From positions 372,001 through 436,000 of the forward strand of contig NZ_JARKMX010000003.1 of NCBI RefSeq assembly GCF_029360705.1: a DNA stretch of 64,000 nucleotides. The letters are read 5' to 3'. This document shows, piece by piece, positions 1-7,878 of this stretch; positions within the stretch are counted from its first letter, which is position 1, and each line of letters begins with the position of its first letter. The notes below the pieces were generated by a model. That model searched no databases. It saw nothing but the letters and a program-made list of their open reading frames with translations, and was not told the origin of the DNA. Both the position numbers and the translations under genes were made by a program. Source of the DNA: Paraflavitalea pollutisoli (GTDB taxonomy: Bacteria > Bacteroidota > Bacteroidia > Chitinophagales > Chitinophagaceae).

Positions 1-151
1 TTTTACTGCGCAACCCATTTCCCTGCAGTTGATGGACGAACGGGCCACCGGCATCTTCATCAACATCTTCGATCACAAAACCTATTCGCTGGCACTGCGC
101 CAAACGATCGAATTGCAGCCCTGGGAATACCTGGTGCTCAATGACCAGTAA
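1..151 (+). CDS. C-terminal end of an unidentified protein (5' truncated by window edge)
   Basis: An open frame starting at base 2 runs 49 codons to TAA at 149-151. The visible tail contains FDHKTYSLALRQTIELQPWE followed by YLVLNDQ. A closing Pro-Trp-x-x-x-Val-Leu strand of this kind is common at the end of the C-terminal beta-domain of alpha-amylase-like glycoside hydrolases, so a carbohydrate-active enzyme is possible, but too little is visible to name it. It is followed within 30 bases by a hairpin terminator and faces the htrA gene. Confidence 0.5.
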   Translation, partial: FTAQPISLQLMDERATGIFINIFDHKTYSLALRQTIELQPWEYLVLNDQ

Positions 152-176
152 GATCGGCAGCGTAGTAGCCTATAAA

Positions 177-206
177 AAAAGCGGAACCCGTACGAGTTCC
201 GCTTTT
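177..206. terminator. Bidirectional intrinsic terminator between convergent genes
   Basis: A 7-bp stem GCGGAAC (181-187) / GTTCCGC (196-202) with an 8-nt loop is flanked by an A-run on the left and a T-run on the right. It can therefore terminate both the rightward partial gene and the leftward htrA transcript. Confidence 0.8.
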
Positions 207-226
207 GCTTTTGGAGAAGCGTTGTA

Positions 227-1726
227 TTAATTGCTGGCTCCCATGGGAATGACGATGGGATAGATACCTTCGTAACCGGGATACATCCCTTCCACTTTCA
301 CATTGCCGGAAGCGCCATCCAGTATTTTTCGTAAGTCATCCACTGTTTTCACTTCCTTGCCATCCGCTTTCAGGATCACATATCCTTCCTGTACACGTAC
401 ACGGGCGAGGGCGCCTTTGCCACTGATCCCTTTGATCACTACGCCACCGTTCACGCCCAATTCCTTGGCTTGCTCTTTGGTCAGCGACTCGAGTTGAGCG
501 CCCAGTTTGTCGAGGGCCGAGGTGCGTACGATATCGGTAGAGCCGGTTTCATTGCGCAGGGTTACGTTGGTGGTCGACTCTTTACCATCACGACGGTAGG
601 TCAGGCTGATCTTATCGCCAGGGCGGAAAGTAGCGATCTGGCCAACCATGTCGGCACCGCTCACTACAGGGACGCCATTGATCTTGGTGATGATATCACC
701 TTTCTTGATACCCGCAGCGGCGGCAGCACCTTCGGTGCGTGCATTCAGTACAAATACACCTTCACCATCCTTGATACCGTTTTGTTCCTTCACTTCGTCG
801 CTCAGGTTCTCACGGGGATATTCGATGCCGAGGTAAGCTCTTTGTACGGTACCATGCTTCATCAGGTCGGCAACGATCTTCTTAACGATGTTGACGGGAA
901 TGGTGAAGGAGTAGCCAGCGTAAGCGCCCGTGGGCGAAGCAATGGCGGAGTTGATACCGATCAGTTTACCATCAGTGGTAATCAACGGACCACCACTGTT
1001 GCCGGGGTTCACGGCGGCGTCGGTCTGAATGAACGACTCCACCGGTGTACGGCTCTGGCGGCTATTGATATCGAGGGTACGTCCTTTTGCACTGACGATA
1101 CCAGCGGTAACGGTGGTTTCGAGTGTCAGGGGATAACCTACTGCCAGTACCCACTGTCCTACCTTCACTTCATCGGAGTTGCCATAGATGAGGAAAGGAA
1201 GACCTTTTGCCTCCACTTTGATCACAGCGAGGTCACTGCTGGGGTCGGCGGCTACAAGCTTGGCCTTGAATGATTTCTTGTTATTGAGGGTTACATTGAT
1301 CTCGTCGGCACCTTCCACTACGTGGTTGTTGGTGACGATATAACCGTCTTCGCTGATAATGGCACCGGAACCAGAGGCCATCTGCGGCACAGAACGGGAA
1401 CGATCACCGAAGAAATCATCGAGATCCATATCAAACAGATCGCCGAAAGGACTTCTGCGCGGCAGGTTGTTGCTGGCCGTGCGGGTTGCTTTTGTTTTGA
1501 TGTGTACGGTGGCGGGAATGGCCGCATTGGCTGCCGGCGTGAAATCTGCCGGTGCGTTGGTTAATCCTTTAAAATCGGCATAGTTGGCCGGGATCTTACC
1601 GCTATCATTGTTATCGTTCTGGTAAACGTATGTGCCCGACTTGCCGTACTTCTGATAGCCCCACATGGTAGCAAAAGAAGTAGCAGCGCTGAGTATCACA
1701 ATGCCTGCTATTTGGGTAAACTTCAT
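227..1726 (-). CDS. htrA: Do/HtrA-family periplasmic serine endoprotease with two PDZ domains
   Basis: The product is 499 aa, the normal size for Deg/HtrA proteases, which degrade or chaperone misfolded envelope proteins. An N-terminal membrane/signal segment (about 5-25) leads to a trypsin-like domain with the full catalytic triad: His135 (TNNHVV), Asp165 (SSDLAV) and Ser244 (NPGNSGGPL). PDZ1 covers about 290-390 and starts with the YLGIEYP carboxylate-binding strand. A second, more divergent PDZ covers about 400-490. The segment around 85-115 is rich in Phe, Asp and Arg and corresponds to the regulatory LA loop. The gene is transcribed alone, with a hairpin terminator just beyond its stop. 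Which paralogue (DegP, DegQ or DegS) it matches cannot be decided; two PDZ domains argue against DegS. Confidence 0.95.
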   Translation of the reverse strand: MKFTQIAGIVILSAATSFATMWGYQKYGKSGTYVYQNDNNDSGKIPANYADFKGLTNAPADFTPAANAAIPATVHIKTKATRTASNNLPRRSPFGDLFDMDLDDFFGDRSRSVPQMASGSGAIISEDGYIVTNNHVVEGADEINVTLNNKKSFKAKLVAADPSSDLAVIKVEAKGLPFLIYGNSDEVKVGQWVLAVGYPLTLETTVTAGIVSAKGRTLDINSRQSRTPVESFIQTDAAVNPGNSGGPLITTDGKLIGINSAIASPTGAYAGYSFTIPVNIVKKIVADLMKHGTVQRAYLGIEYPRENLSDEVKEQNGIKDGEGVFVLNARTEGAAAAAGIKKGDIITKINGVPVVSGADMVGQIATFRPGDKISLTYRRDGKESTTNVTLRNETGSTDIVRTSALDKLGAQLESLTKEQAKELGVNGGVVIKGISGKGALARVRVQEGYVILKADGKEVKTVDDLRKILDGASGNVKVEGMYPGYEGIYPIVIPMGASN

Positions 1727-1874
1727 ATGAGATGATATTTTATAATTGCTGTAAAAATATACGGTTTCAAATTGTATGCCTGCTCACAACAAAATAACAG
1801 CACAGAATCAATAAGGCTCACGAGGCAACAATGGTTTAACAATTAATTTACTAAAGTCTTCGTACTTCGTTGAC

Positions 1875-1882
1875 CAAATTTA
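1875..1882 (-). promoter_or_regulatory. Candidate htrA -7 promoter box (TAAATTTG)
   Basis: Read leftward this is a perfect TAnnTTTG Bacteroidota -7 element. It lies between the terminator of the upstream gene and htrA, about 150 bases before the htrA start. No convincing -33 TTG is seen at the usual spacing, so the call is tentative. Confidence 0.35.
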
Positions 1883-1929
1883 ACACAAAAAGGCGGAAAC
1901 TCAGCCAGTTAGCGCGCACAAAACTGCCC

Positions 1930-1961
1930 GGAAAAATAAAAAAAGCGGCTATTGAGCCGCT
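1930..1961 (-). terminator. Intrinsic terminator of the acyl-CoA reductase gene
   Basis: A 7-bp stem AGCGGCT (1944-1950) / AGCCGCT (1955-1961) with a 4-nt loop is followed, reading leftward, by a long T-rich run (1943 down to about 1930). Confidence 0.85.
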
Positions 1962-2030
1962 TCTGTAAGTCATTGTTATCGGTAAAGAAAGTAAACCAGC
2001 ACATTAAAGCAAACTGAGTCGGGACCCAGG

Positions 2031-3029
2031 TTACAGGCCAACGAGGAATTGCATCGTGTCGACACCATCCGCATAATCGGTCAGGGAGGGTTGTTGGGCC
2101 TGACCGAAGGGCAACCATTTTTTTCCAACGATGCACTGTATGTCATCATTGCCGGTCAAAGCGTCGGTCACCGCTGACAAATCGGTATAAAACGAATAGT
2201 GCAGCTGGCTGATTGGTGAGAAGGGCGACGCGTCTTCGTGCAGGATGATACTGCCATTGGTCATGTAATACTGCTTGTTTAGTATCAGGATGGCCAATTG
2301 GTAGTCGTAGTTGTTTTTGTATTTGTGGTGATCGGCGAGGGCTTCATATTTCTTGAAGGTCTCGAGCAGCGGCACAAAATCGTATCCTTCGGGTACATAA
2401 AGCTTGGTCACGTTGCGGCAGCCCAGTCCGAAATACTGGTACACGTCATCGGCCAGCAGGGCCAGTTCTTCTACGGTTTCGTTGCCGTCGAGAATGGCAA
2501 CCGACGTGCGATTGCGACGGATGATGTGCGGATATTTGGCGAAATAGTAATCGAAGTAGCGGGCTGAATTATTGCTACCCGTAGCGATGTAGGCGTCGCA
2601 ACCCTTCAGCATGGGCTGAAAAGTAATGAGCGCCTGCGTGGCCGGTTCCCAGGCATGGAGCTGGCTTACCAGGTGCTTCAGCAGGGTATCGTCTTTAGAC
2701 GAGGGTTTGATGGTTTGACGGTGACCGCTGATGAACACGGCGAGCAGGTCATGAAACCCCACGAGGGGGATATTACCGGCCATCACGATCCCGATGTTTT
2801 TTGGATGGGCTTGTGTGTCGGGTACGTTGTATTGTGAGGCCCAGGCCTGCAGGGCAGCGGGGTTGAGCCAGGATTGTGCAATGCCGTTGGCGGCCAGGTC
2901 GATGAATGCCGGGGTAAACCAGCCATTTTCCCGGGAGGCACGTTCCTTGGTCGCCGTCCATTGATTGTCAGTCGATAAAATATAGCTACCCAATCGCGTC
3001 ATTAAATCTATCCGTTGTTGTAAATTCAT
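2031..3029 (-). CDS. Acyl-CoA reductase (LuxC-like family)
   Basis: The product is 332 aa and resembles the Bacteroidota acyl-CoA reductase group related to LuxC, NAD(P)H-dependent enzymes of the aldehyde-dehydrogenase fold that reduce acyl-thioesters. Visible family features are NIGIVMAGNIPLVGFHDLL (about 77-95), the KPSSKD stretch, ATGSNNSARYF, and YFGLGCRNVTKLYVPEGYDF, where the Cys is the likely acyl-accepting nucleophile. It is divergent from a dicluster ferredoxin gene 60 bases away; this pairing recurs in the phylum and suggests ferredoxin supplies or relates to its electrons, although that role is inference. It ends at a strong terminator. Confidence 0.85.
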   Translation of the reverse strand: MNLQQRIDLMTRLGSYILSTDNQWTATKERASRENGWFTPAFIDLAANGIAQSWLNPAALQAWASQYNVPDTQAHPKNIGIVMAGNIPLVGFHDLLAVFISGHRQTIKPSSKDDTLLKHLVSQLHAWEPATQALITFQPMLKGCDAYIATGSNNSARYFDYYFAKYPHIIRRNRTSVAILDGNETVEELALLADDVYQYFGLGCRNVTKLYVPEGYDFVPLLETFKKYEALADHHKYKNNYDYQLAILILNKQYYMTNGSIILHEDASPFSPISQLHYSFYTDLSAVTDALTGNDDIQCIVGKKWLPFGQAQQPSLTDYADGVDTMQFLVGL

Positions 3030-3044
3030 TACAGCTTATATTTG
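3015..3044 (+). promoter_or_regulatory. Ferredoxin promoter: TTG -33 and TATATTTG -7
   Basis: TATATTTG at 3037-3044 matches TAnnTTTG exactly, and TTG triplets at 3015-3017 or 3018-3020 lie 19 or 16 bases upstream. The ferredoxin ATG is 46 bases downstream. The -33 region overlaps the first codons of the divergent acyl-CoA reductase. Confidence 0.7.
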
Positions 3045-3089
3045 TGGTGCAAAATAACTGTATTCGATCCATTAAAATTCAAGGAATAT

Positions 3090-3437
3090 ATGTCAATTAA
3101 GATAACTGAGGAATGTATTAATTGCGGTGCTTGTGAGCCGGAATGTCCCAATAATGCCATCTATGAAGGTGGTGTGGAATGGGCTATTACGGATGGTACC
3201 AACATCAAAGGTTCATTTACCCTGCTGGATGGTACAGTCGTGGATGCTGAAGAGCGCCTGGCACCGGTAAGCGTTGATACATACTATATTACTCCCAATA
3301 AATGCACAGAGTGCCAGGGCTTTCATGAAGAGCCCCAGTGTGCGGCCGTCTGTCCGGTGGATTGCTGTGTACCCGATGAGATGTACCAGGAAACGGTGGA
3401 TGAGCTGATGGCTAAAAAAGCCAAATTGCACGTTTAA
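3090..3437 (+). CDS. 4Fe-4S dicluster ferredoxin
   Basis: The product is 115 aa counted from the ATG at 3090; a longer in-frame start at 3042 would lie inside the promoter and is rejected. It has one classical cluster motif Cys9-x2-Cys12-x2-Cys15-x3-Cys19-Pro and a second set Cys72-x2-Cys75-x8-Cys84-x3-Cys88-Pro, followed by Cys92-Cys93. This is the layout of bacterial 2[4Fe-4S] ferredoxins, small cytoplasmic one-electron carriers. An acidic insertion (about 28-65) separates the two motifs. It is divergent from the acyl-CoA reductase, which may be its redox partner (inference), and is closed by a strong terminator. Confidence 0.93.
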   Translation: MSIKITEECINCGACEPECPNNAIYEGGVEWAITDGTNIKGSFTLLDGTVVDAEERLAPVSVDTYYITPNKCTECQGFHEEPQCAAVCPVDCCVPDEMYQETVDELMAKKAKLHV

Positions 3438-3894
3438 TACAAGTGTGCAAAAACAGGCCTTCCAAAATTTGGAATGAGTTGCCTGAAAGTTGTAACTTAA
3501 CAGTATTCAAATAGTGAATGTAGTCTAAGTACTACTTAAAGCAGGCGGGTGATATTTCCCGTTGTAGAATGGTGAAGCGACAATCGTCCTTCACCATTCC
3601 GATTTTTACGCCTGTCCGGATGTTTCGTTTACTCACTTACCAGCTGAATCGACACACCTATCGGCTCTTTTTGCACAGATATGGCTTTGGGGTTGCAAGT
3701 TTGGTCGTTTCGCGTTTATTTAGCGAAAGGAAAAGCGCATAGGCGTTGCCTTTCCCGAACCCGTTAACCAAACTAAGATTGCCTCGTGAAAATGCGATCC
3801 TTACTGCTATTGAAACCTGACCGCTACCGGCCAGCCTCCTCGCTGCCAGCCCTTCCCAATCATTGTTGCTTATTTCCTGCTTCAACGCCTTTAT
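3438..3894. other. Intergenic region after the ferredoxin gene
   Basis: About 450 bases contain the ferredoxin terminator (3567-3607). A leftward open frame at 3658-3918 has no recognisable features and is not called. No promoter match to TAnnTTTG was seen before the next gene. Confidence 0.5.
3567..3607 (+). terminator. Intrinsic terminator of the ferredoxin gene
   Basis: A perfect 11-bp stem GAATGGTGAAG (3567-3577) / CTTCACCATTC (3589-3599) with an 11-nt loop, followed by a short T-run (3603-3607). Confidence 0.85.
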
Positions 3895-4299
3895 ATGAAT
3901 AACCACGAATGGCCCCATAAATGGTTTGGCGTATGGCGGGAGTATGGAAAGGGATACGAACAGTACCCTTCGGTCTGGGACTTTGTACAGCCCGAACTGA
4001 ATGCGGGTTACGAAAAACCACGCTTACTGAAATATATACGCAGTGGGTATGCGCTGGCCTCCTCCAGCAGGCGTCACTATCCGCATCCCGTAACCGGTAT
4101 GGTGAAGACGGGATCCATTTGCTATCGTACGGATGGTGTATGGCTCTGGCTCGATGACCTGGGCGATTATATCGAGAAGAGCGGCGTCGTGATACCGGAT
4201 GCCTGGTACCGGCATATACAAAACAACCAATTCGTCATTCCGGTATTGGGTGCCTCTATTGCCAATAGCCTGGAGTGGCCAGGTGTGAAGACCGTGTGA
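3895..4299 (+). CDS. Hypothetical protein, aromatic-rich
   Basis: An open frame of 134 aa, starting MNNHEWPHKWFGVWREYG. It is unusually rich in Trp, Tyr and His and has no signal peptide or membrane segment. I do not recognise a family. It is followed 26 bases later by a small lipoprotein-like gene on the same strand, so the two may be co-transcribed. Its length and lack of internal oddities favour a real gene, but no homology evidence is available here. Confidence 0.5.
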   Translation: MNNHEWPHKWFGVWREYGKGYEQYPSVWDFVQPELNAGYEKPRLLKYIRSGYALASSSRRHYPHPVTGMVKTGSICYRTDGVWLWLDDLGDYIEKSGVVIPDAWYRHIQNNQFVIPVLGASIANSLEWPGVKTV

Positions 4300-4325
4300 T
4301 TATTATTCAAATAAATCCTCCGTAA

Positions 4326-4847
4326 ATGAATGAAAAAAGCTTGCCCATACGATCTCCAGGAAGCAGCCTATTCAAGATAGTGGCGGCCTTTCTGCTGATC
4401 GTGGAGTGTGTCTTGCTGGTCGGGTGTGCTGATGGCAAGGATAGATCAAGGGTTAAGTTTCCCGACTTGGATACGCCTTCAATCGCGTGGAGCGGAACTG
4501 TCGAAATACCCGGAGCTACTAATTTGTTTCCGGTTTTCCTGGATTCGGTGAATCGTTATCAGGCCGGACAACCATTGCCTTCTTTTTTATTCAATTATCG
4601 ATTGGATCTTGATTATCCATGGATAGGTTCTGACCGCGATTTTTCTCTTCGGAAGAGGATTTTTGAAGACACGGATAACATAATTTTTTTGAAAGCGGTC
4701 CTTCAATCAAAGGATAACTTACTGAAAAAAGTAGTTGATCGATCGGATGTTCCGGATTCCAACTATTACCGAAATATTCCCGACAGGGAATCGCCGAACC
4801 ATGAGCTGGCGAAAGCGCGGCTGGCAGAACTAAAGAAACGTAAATAG
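4326..4847 (+). CDS. Hypothetical lipoprotein
   Basis: The product is 173 aa with an N-terminal basic stretch, a hydrophobic core (about 16-31) and a lipobox ending at Cys34 (LVGC), so SPII lipidation is likely. The mature part is charged and otherwise unfamiliar, with a Lys/Arg-rich helical tail. It follows the aromatic-rich hypothetical on the same strand and converges with the next gene after only 11 bases. No hairpin lies between these convergent ends. Confidence 0.55.
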   Translation: MNEKSLPIRSPGSSLFKIVAAFLLIVECVLLVGCADGKDRSRVKFPDLDTPSIAWSGTVEIPGATNLFPVFLDSVNRYQAGQPLPSFLFNYRLDLDYPWIGSDRDFSLRKRIFEDTDNIIFLKAVLQSKDNLLKKVVDRSDVPDSNYYRNIPDRESPNHELAKARLAELKKRK

Positions 4848-4858
4848 AAGTTGGATAG

Positions 4859-5389
4859 TCATGATCCTCCGCTCCATGCGCTCTCCCGCGCGCTCCGTCG
4901 CAATTCCTTATCCCGCTCCCGCCATTTCTGCAGGGCGCGAGGAATGCGCCTGGTCTTCGGTGCTTTCGCAATCTCCAACAGGGTACGCCGCAAGCCCGGC
5001 CGGGGAGGCCGGTAACGTGCGCGCAATACGGTAACCCGTCCTTCGGGTGGGGGAGGTGTATTGCCCGCATACTGCCGCGTAAGGTATTCAACGATGTCCT
5101 GCGCCGCCCATTGGTATTTCAGCCAGGTCATAGCTTCGCCGGTCAGTTTGCGGTACAGGGTATGCTTACGCCGCTCAGCCGGCACAAGGGCATACACCGT
5201 CGAGCCGATCTTCGAAGCCTGGGCCAGCAACCCCGCATAGGCCATCGTTTTGCGGAAAGCCGGGTCTTTCTTCACCCGCTCACCGGTCAGCGAGCTCCGC
5301 GTACGCATAAAATAGCGACCGTACATCTGGTAGATGCAAACAGGGCCTTCACTGCCCACAAAAGTTGGTATGCCGTCGAATTTGGCCAT
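4859..5389 (-). CDS. Conserved-looking hypothetical protein of a Bacteroidota-specific type
   Basis: The product is 176 aa from the internal ATG (MAKFDGIPTF); a start at 5401 would add four residues. The middle reads YQMYGRYFMRTRSSLTGERV, then KKDPAFRKT and KIGSTVYALVP. From memory this resembles a Bacteroidota family of small proteins of unknown function with a Gly-x-Tyr/Phe-x-x-Arg...Ser-Leu...Asp-Pro-Ala-Phe core, sometimes present in several copies per genome. The tail (about 115-176) is very rich in Pro and Arg and GC-rich, unlike its neighbours, which may indicate separate ancestry. No function can be assigned. Confidence 0.55.
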   Translation of the reverse strand: MAKFDGIPTFVGSEGPVCIYQMYGRYFMRTRSSLTGERVKKDPAFRKTMAYAGLLAQASKIGSTVYALVPAERRKHTLYRKLTGEAMTWLKYQWAAQDIVEYLTRQYAGNTPPPPEGRVTVLRARYRPPRPGLRRTLLEIAKAPKTRRIPRALQKWRERDKELRRSARESAWSGGS

Positions 5390-5676
5390 GGTAGCACTCA
5401 ATAGCCCTTAAATTACGAAAAATAAGTATGTCTGGATGGGCGGAAAGCAGCTTTTTTTAAGCCTGAAGGCTCTTTTTTGCACCCTTGTCATCCTTCCGCC
5501 ACCCATGCACCAACCTGGCCTCATCCATGCAGGTTAAAGCGCACTCGACCCAAGCCTCGTCGAAGGATGGCAGGTCGTTGGCGCCACTGAAGCCGCAGGT
5601 TATCAATGCCCTCCGAAACAATTATACCATCCCCACTGCTTTTTTCGTTTATTTGCTGAAAATTCCAAATCAAGCA

Positions 5677-6678
5677 ATGAAGCCTGTTATTGCCTTTGTA
5701 ACCGGGGGATACTCCTCAGAAGCCGTGATCTCCTATAAAAGCGCGGTGACCATTGAAAACAACATCGATACCGATAAATACGAAGTTTTTAAGATAGATG
5801 TCACCACCGATGGCTGGTGGTACGAAACTTCTACCGGTCGCAAGATCCCGGTAGACCGCAGCGACTTTTCCATCGCCGCCGACGGTCGTAAAGTGACCTT
5901 CGATGCCGTACTGATTGGTATTCACGGAACCCCCGGCGAAGACGGCAAGCTGCAAGGTTATTTCGACCTTCTCGGTCTGCCTTACACCTCCTGCGATGCC
6001 GCTACCTCGGCCATCACCTTCAACAAGCGCTATACCGTAGCGGTGGCTGCTTTCGGTGGCATCCACGTGGCCAAATCTTTGCATATTTTTAAGCATAGCC
6101 CCATCAGCCCGGCCGATATTTTGAAACAGGTGAGCCTGCCGGTATTCGTGAAGCCCAACAACGGTGGATCGAGCATCGGTATGAGCAAAGTGAGCAAGGC
6201 AGATGACCTGGCAGCCGCCTTGGAGAAAGCCTTCAACGAAGATGACCAGATCCTGGTAGAAGAGTTCATCGCCGGACGTGAGTTTACGGTCGGCGTGTTC
6301 CGGACCCTCGAAGGCATCATCGTGCTGCCCATTACGGAGGTAGCTGCTGATGCTGACAAGGAATTCTTTGACTTTGAAGCCAAATACCAGGGTAAGAGCA
6401 CTGAAACGACACCGGCACAGATCGACGAGCACAAAGCGGATATCATTCGCAAAACAGCCCGTAAAGTGTATGAGATCCTGAACTGTCGTGGCGTGGTGCG
6501 GATCGATTTCATTTACAACGAAGCCAAAGACGCACCCTACATGCTCGAGATCAATACGGTTCCTGGCCAAAGCGAAGCCAGCATTGTACCCCAGCAGGTG
6601 AAAGTGATGGGATGGTCGCTCAAAGACTTCTACACTTCGCTCATCGAAGACGCACTGGATAGGGGTAAGCGGAAATAA
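5677..6678 (+). CDS. ddl: D-alanine--D-alanine ligase
   Basis: The product is 333 aa from the ATG at 5677 (MKPVIAFVTGGYSSE); an upstream in-frame extension has no Ddl-like sequence. It is an ATP-grasp enzyme that makes D-Ala-D-Ala for peptidoglycan precursors in the cytoplasm. Visible motifs are IHGTPGEDGKLQGYFDLLG (about 82-100), the ATP-binding Lys159 with the GGSSIGMSKV loop, EEFIAGREFTVGV (195-207), and the magnesium ligands Asp277, Glu291 and Asn293 (MLEINTVPG). It is the first gene of an apparent operon with a PASTA protein and a rhodanese; the following gene starts 32 bases later. Together with the PASTA protein this points to cell-wall synthesis. Confidence 0.95.
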   Translation: MKPVIAFVTGGYSSEAVISYKSAVTIENNIDTDKYEVFKIDVTTDGWWYETSTGRKIPVDRSDFSIAADGRKVTFDAVLIGIHGTPGEDGKLQGYFDLLGLPYTSCDAATSAITFNKRYTVAVAAFGGIHVAKSLHIFKHSPISPADILKQVSLPVFVKPNNGGSSIGMSKVSKADDLAAALEKAFNEDDQILVEEFIAGREFTVGVFRTLEGIIVLPITEVAADADKEFFDFEAKYQGKSTETTPAQIDEHKADIIRKTARKVYEILNCRGVVRIDFIYNEAKDAPYMLEINTVPGQSEASIVPQQVKVMGWSLKDFYTSLIEDALDRGKRK

Positions 6679-6710
6679 AATGCCAACATTCTAAATCGAA
6701 ATACAACAAC

Positions 6711-7532
6711 GTGTTCAAATTCATCACCCGTCGACCTTTATGGCAGAACATCCTTTTCGCGGTGCTGCTGGTGCTTATCCTGTTGTTCCTGTTCCTGCAA
6801 TCCCTCAACCTGATGACCCGTCACGGCGCTACCCTGATCATTCCCTCCGTGACCGGCAAATCGTATGAAGACGCGAAGAAGGTACTGGAAGCAGAAGGGT
6901 TCGACGTACAGATACAGGATTCTATCTACAACGATACGGCCAAACCGATGTCGGTACTGCGCCAGTTTCCCGATGGGGAAGAGATCGTGAAGGTGAACCG
7001 TACCGTATACCTGACCATCAACCGGGCCGTAGCGCCAGAAGTAGAGATGCCCAACCTGGTCGGTCTTTCCTTCCGCAGCGCCGAACTGGCCCTGAAACAA
7101 TACAACCTCCGCCTCGGCGATACTTCCTATAAACCCGACTTCGGCCGGAACTCCGTACTCGAACAACAGTTCAAAGGCAAAAGCATCAAACCGGGTACCC
7201 GCTTACCCATGGGCAGCGATGTTTCGCTGGTACTGGGCAGTGGCCTTGGTTCCGAAGCATTGCCCGTACCCGATCTCTTTGGTAAAACACTGGCAGAAGC
7301 GCGAGTGTTCCTCGAATCGTATCACCTCGGTCTCGGAGCCCGCGTATTCAGCGGTAGTGTAGTTGACAGTGCCAACGCTTATATCTTCAACCAAAAACCC
7401 GACGCAGTGTTGCCCGACGGACGGTATGGTATGATCCGCCCCGGCCAGTTCATCGACGTATGGCTGCAGGCAGAAAAGCCCGTACGCGATACCACCAACA
7501 TCCCTTCACCACAGCCAGAGCAACCAGAATAA
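6711..7532 (+). CDS. Membrane-anchored PASTA-domain protein
   Basis: The product is 273 aa and begins at a GTG codon, the only sensible start in this frame because the transmembrane helix (about 12-34) follows at once. Three PASTA repeats follow: about 42-108 (IIPSVTGKSYEDAKKVLEAE), 113-178 (MPNLVGLSFRSAELAL) and 186-255 (VPDLFGKTLAEARVFLES). The C-terminal tail is Pro/Gln/Glu-rich. PASTA domains bind peptidoglycan stem peptides or muropeptides in wall enzymes and Ser/Thr kinases, but no kinase or transpeptidase domain is attached here. The protein is predicted to face the periplasm. Its place directly after ddl supports a wall-related role, and the rhodanese follows 17 bases later. Confidence 0.88.
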   Translation: MFKFITRRPLWQNILFAVLLVLILLFLFLQSLNLMTRHGATLIIPSVTGKSYEDAKKVLEAEGFDVQIQDSIYNDTAKPMSVLRQFPDGEEIVKVNRTVYLTINRAVAPEVEMPNLVGLSFRSAELALKQYNLRLGDTSYKPDFGRNSVLEQQFKGKSIKPGTRLPMGSDVSLVLGSGLGSEALPVPDLFGKTLAEARVFLESYHLGLGARVFSGSVVDSANAYIFNQKPDAVLPDGRYGMIRPGQFIDVWLQAEKPVRDTTNIPSPQPEQPE

Positions 7533-7549
7533 CAATTAATCGTAAGCAT

Positions 7550-7858
7550 ATGCAAAACATCACAGCAGAAGAAGTAAAAGCACGTATTGATGCCGGTGAA
7601 TCGCTGAACCTCGTCGATGTACGCGAACCTCATGAACATGCTGATTTCAATATCGGCGGAACACTGTATCCCCTTGGTAAGATACAGACCATGCAGGTAG
7701 ACGAGCTCGAAGGGCTCAAAGAAGAAGAAGTGATTGTATATTGTCGCAGCGGCAACCGCAGCGGTCAGGCAGCCCAGATACTCGACATGCTCGGTTTCAA
7801 GAATACCAAGAACCTCGTAGGTGGTATGATGAACTGGGAATCCGTATACGGCCGGTAA
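7550..7858 (+). CDS. Single-domain rhodanese-like sulfurtransferase
   Basis: The product is 102 aa from the ATG at 7550 (MQNITAEEVKARID). This is one complete rhodanese domain with the LVDVREPHEHADFNI strand and the active-site loop Cys65-Arg-Ser-Gly-Asn-Arg, typical of GlpE/PspE-like cytoplasmic persulfide carriers. There is no signal peptide. It is the last gene of the ddl-PASTA unit and ends 30 bases before a strong terminator, so the link to wall synthesis may be only transcriptional. Confidence 0.92.
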   Translation: MQNITAEEVKARIDAGESLNLVDVREPHEHADFNIGGTLYPLGKIQTMQVDELEGLKEEEVIVYCRSGNRSGQAAQILDMLGFKNTKNLVGGMMNWESVYGR

Positions 7859-7878
7859 GCTTTAATACATCGGAACAA

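Larger units (their letters stand above)
1727..2030. other. Intergenic region between htrA and the acyl-CoA reductase gene
   Basis: About 300 bases hold the terminator of the upstream leftward gene (1930-1961) and a possible htrA promoter (1875-1882). Nothing else is recognisable. Confidence 0.6.

Noticed and set aside
3658-3918. Leftward open frame of 86 codons after the ferredoxin gene
   Set aside because: No signal, motif or neighbour supports it, and it overlaps the start of the rightward hypothetical gene.
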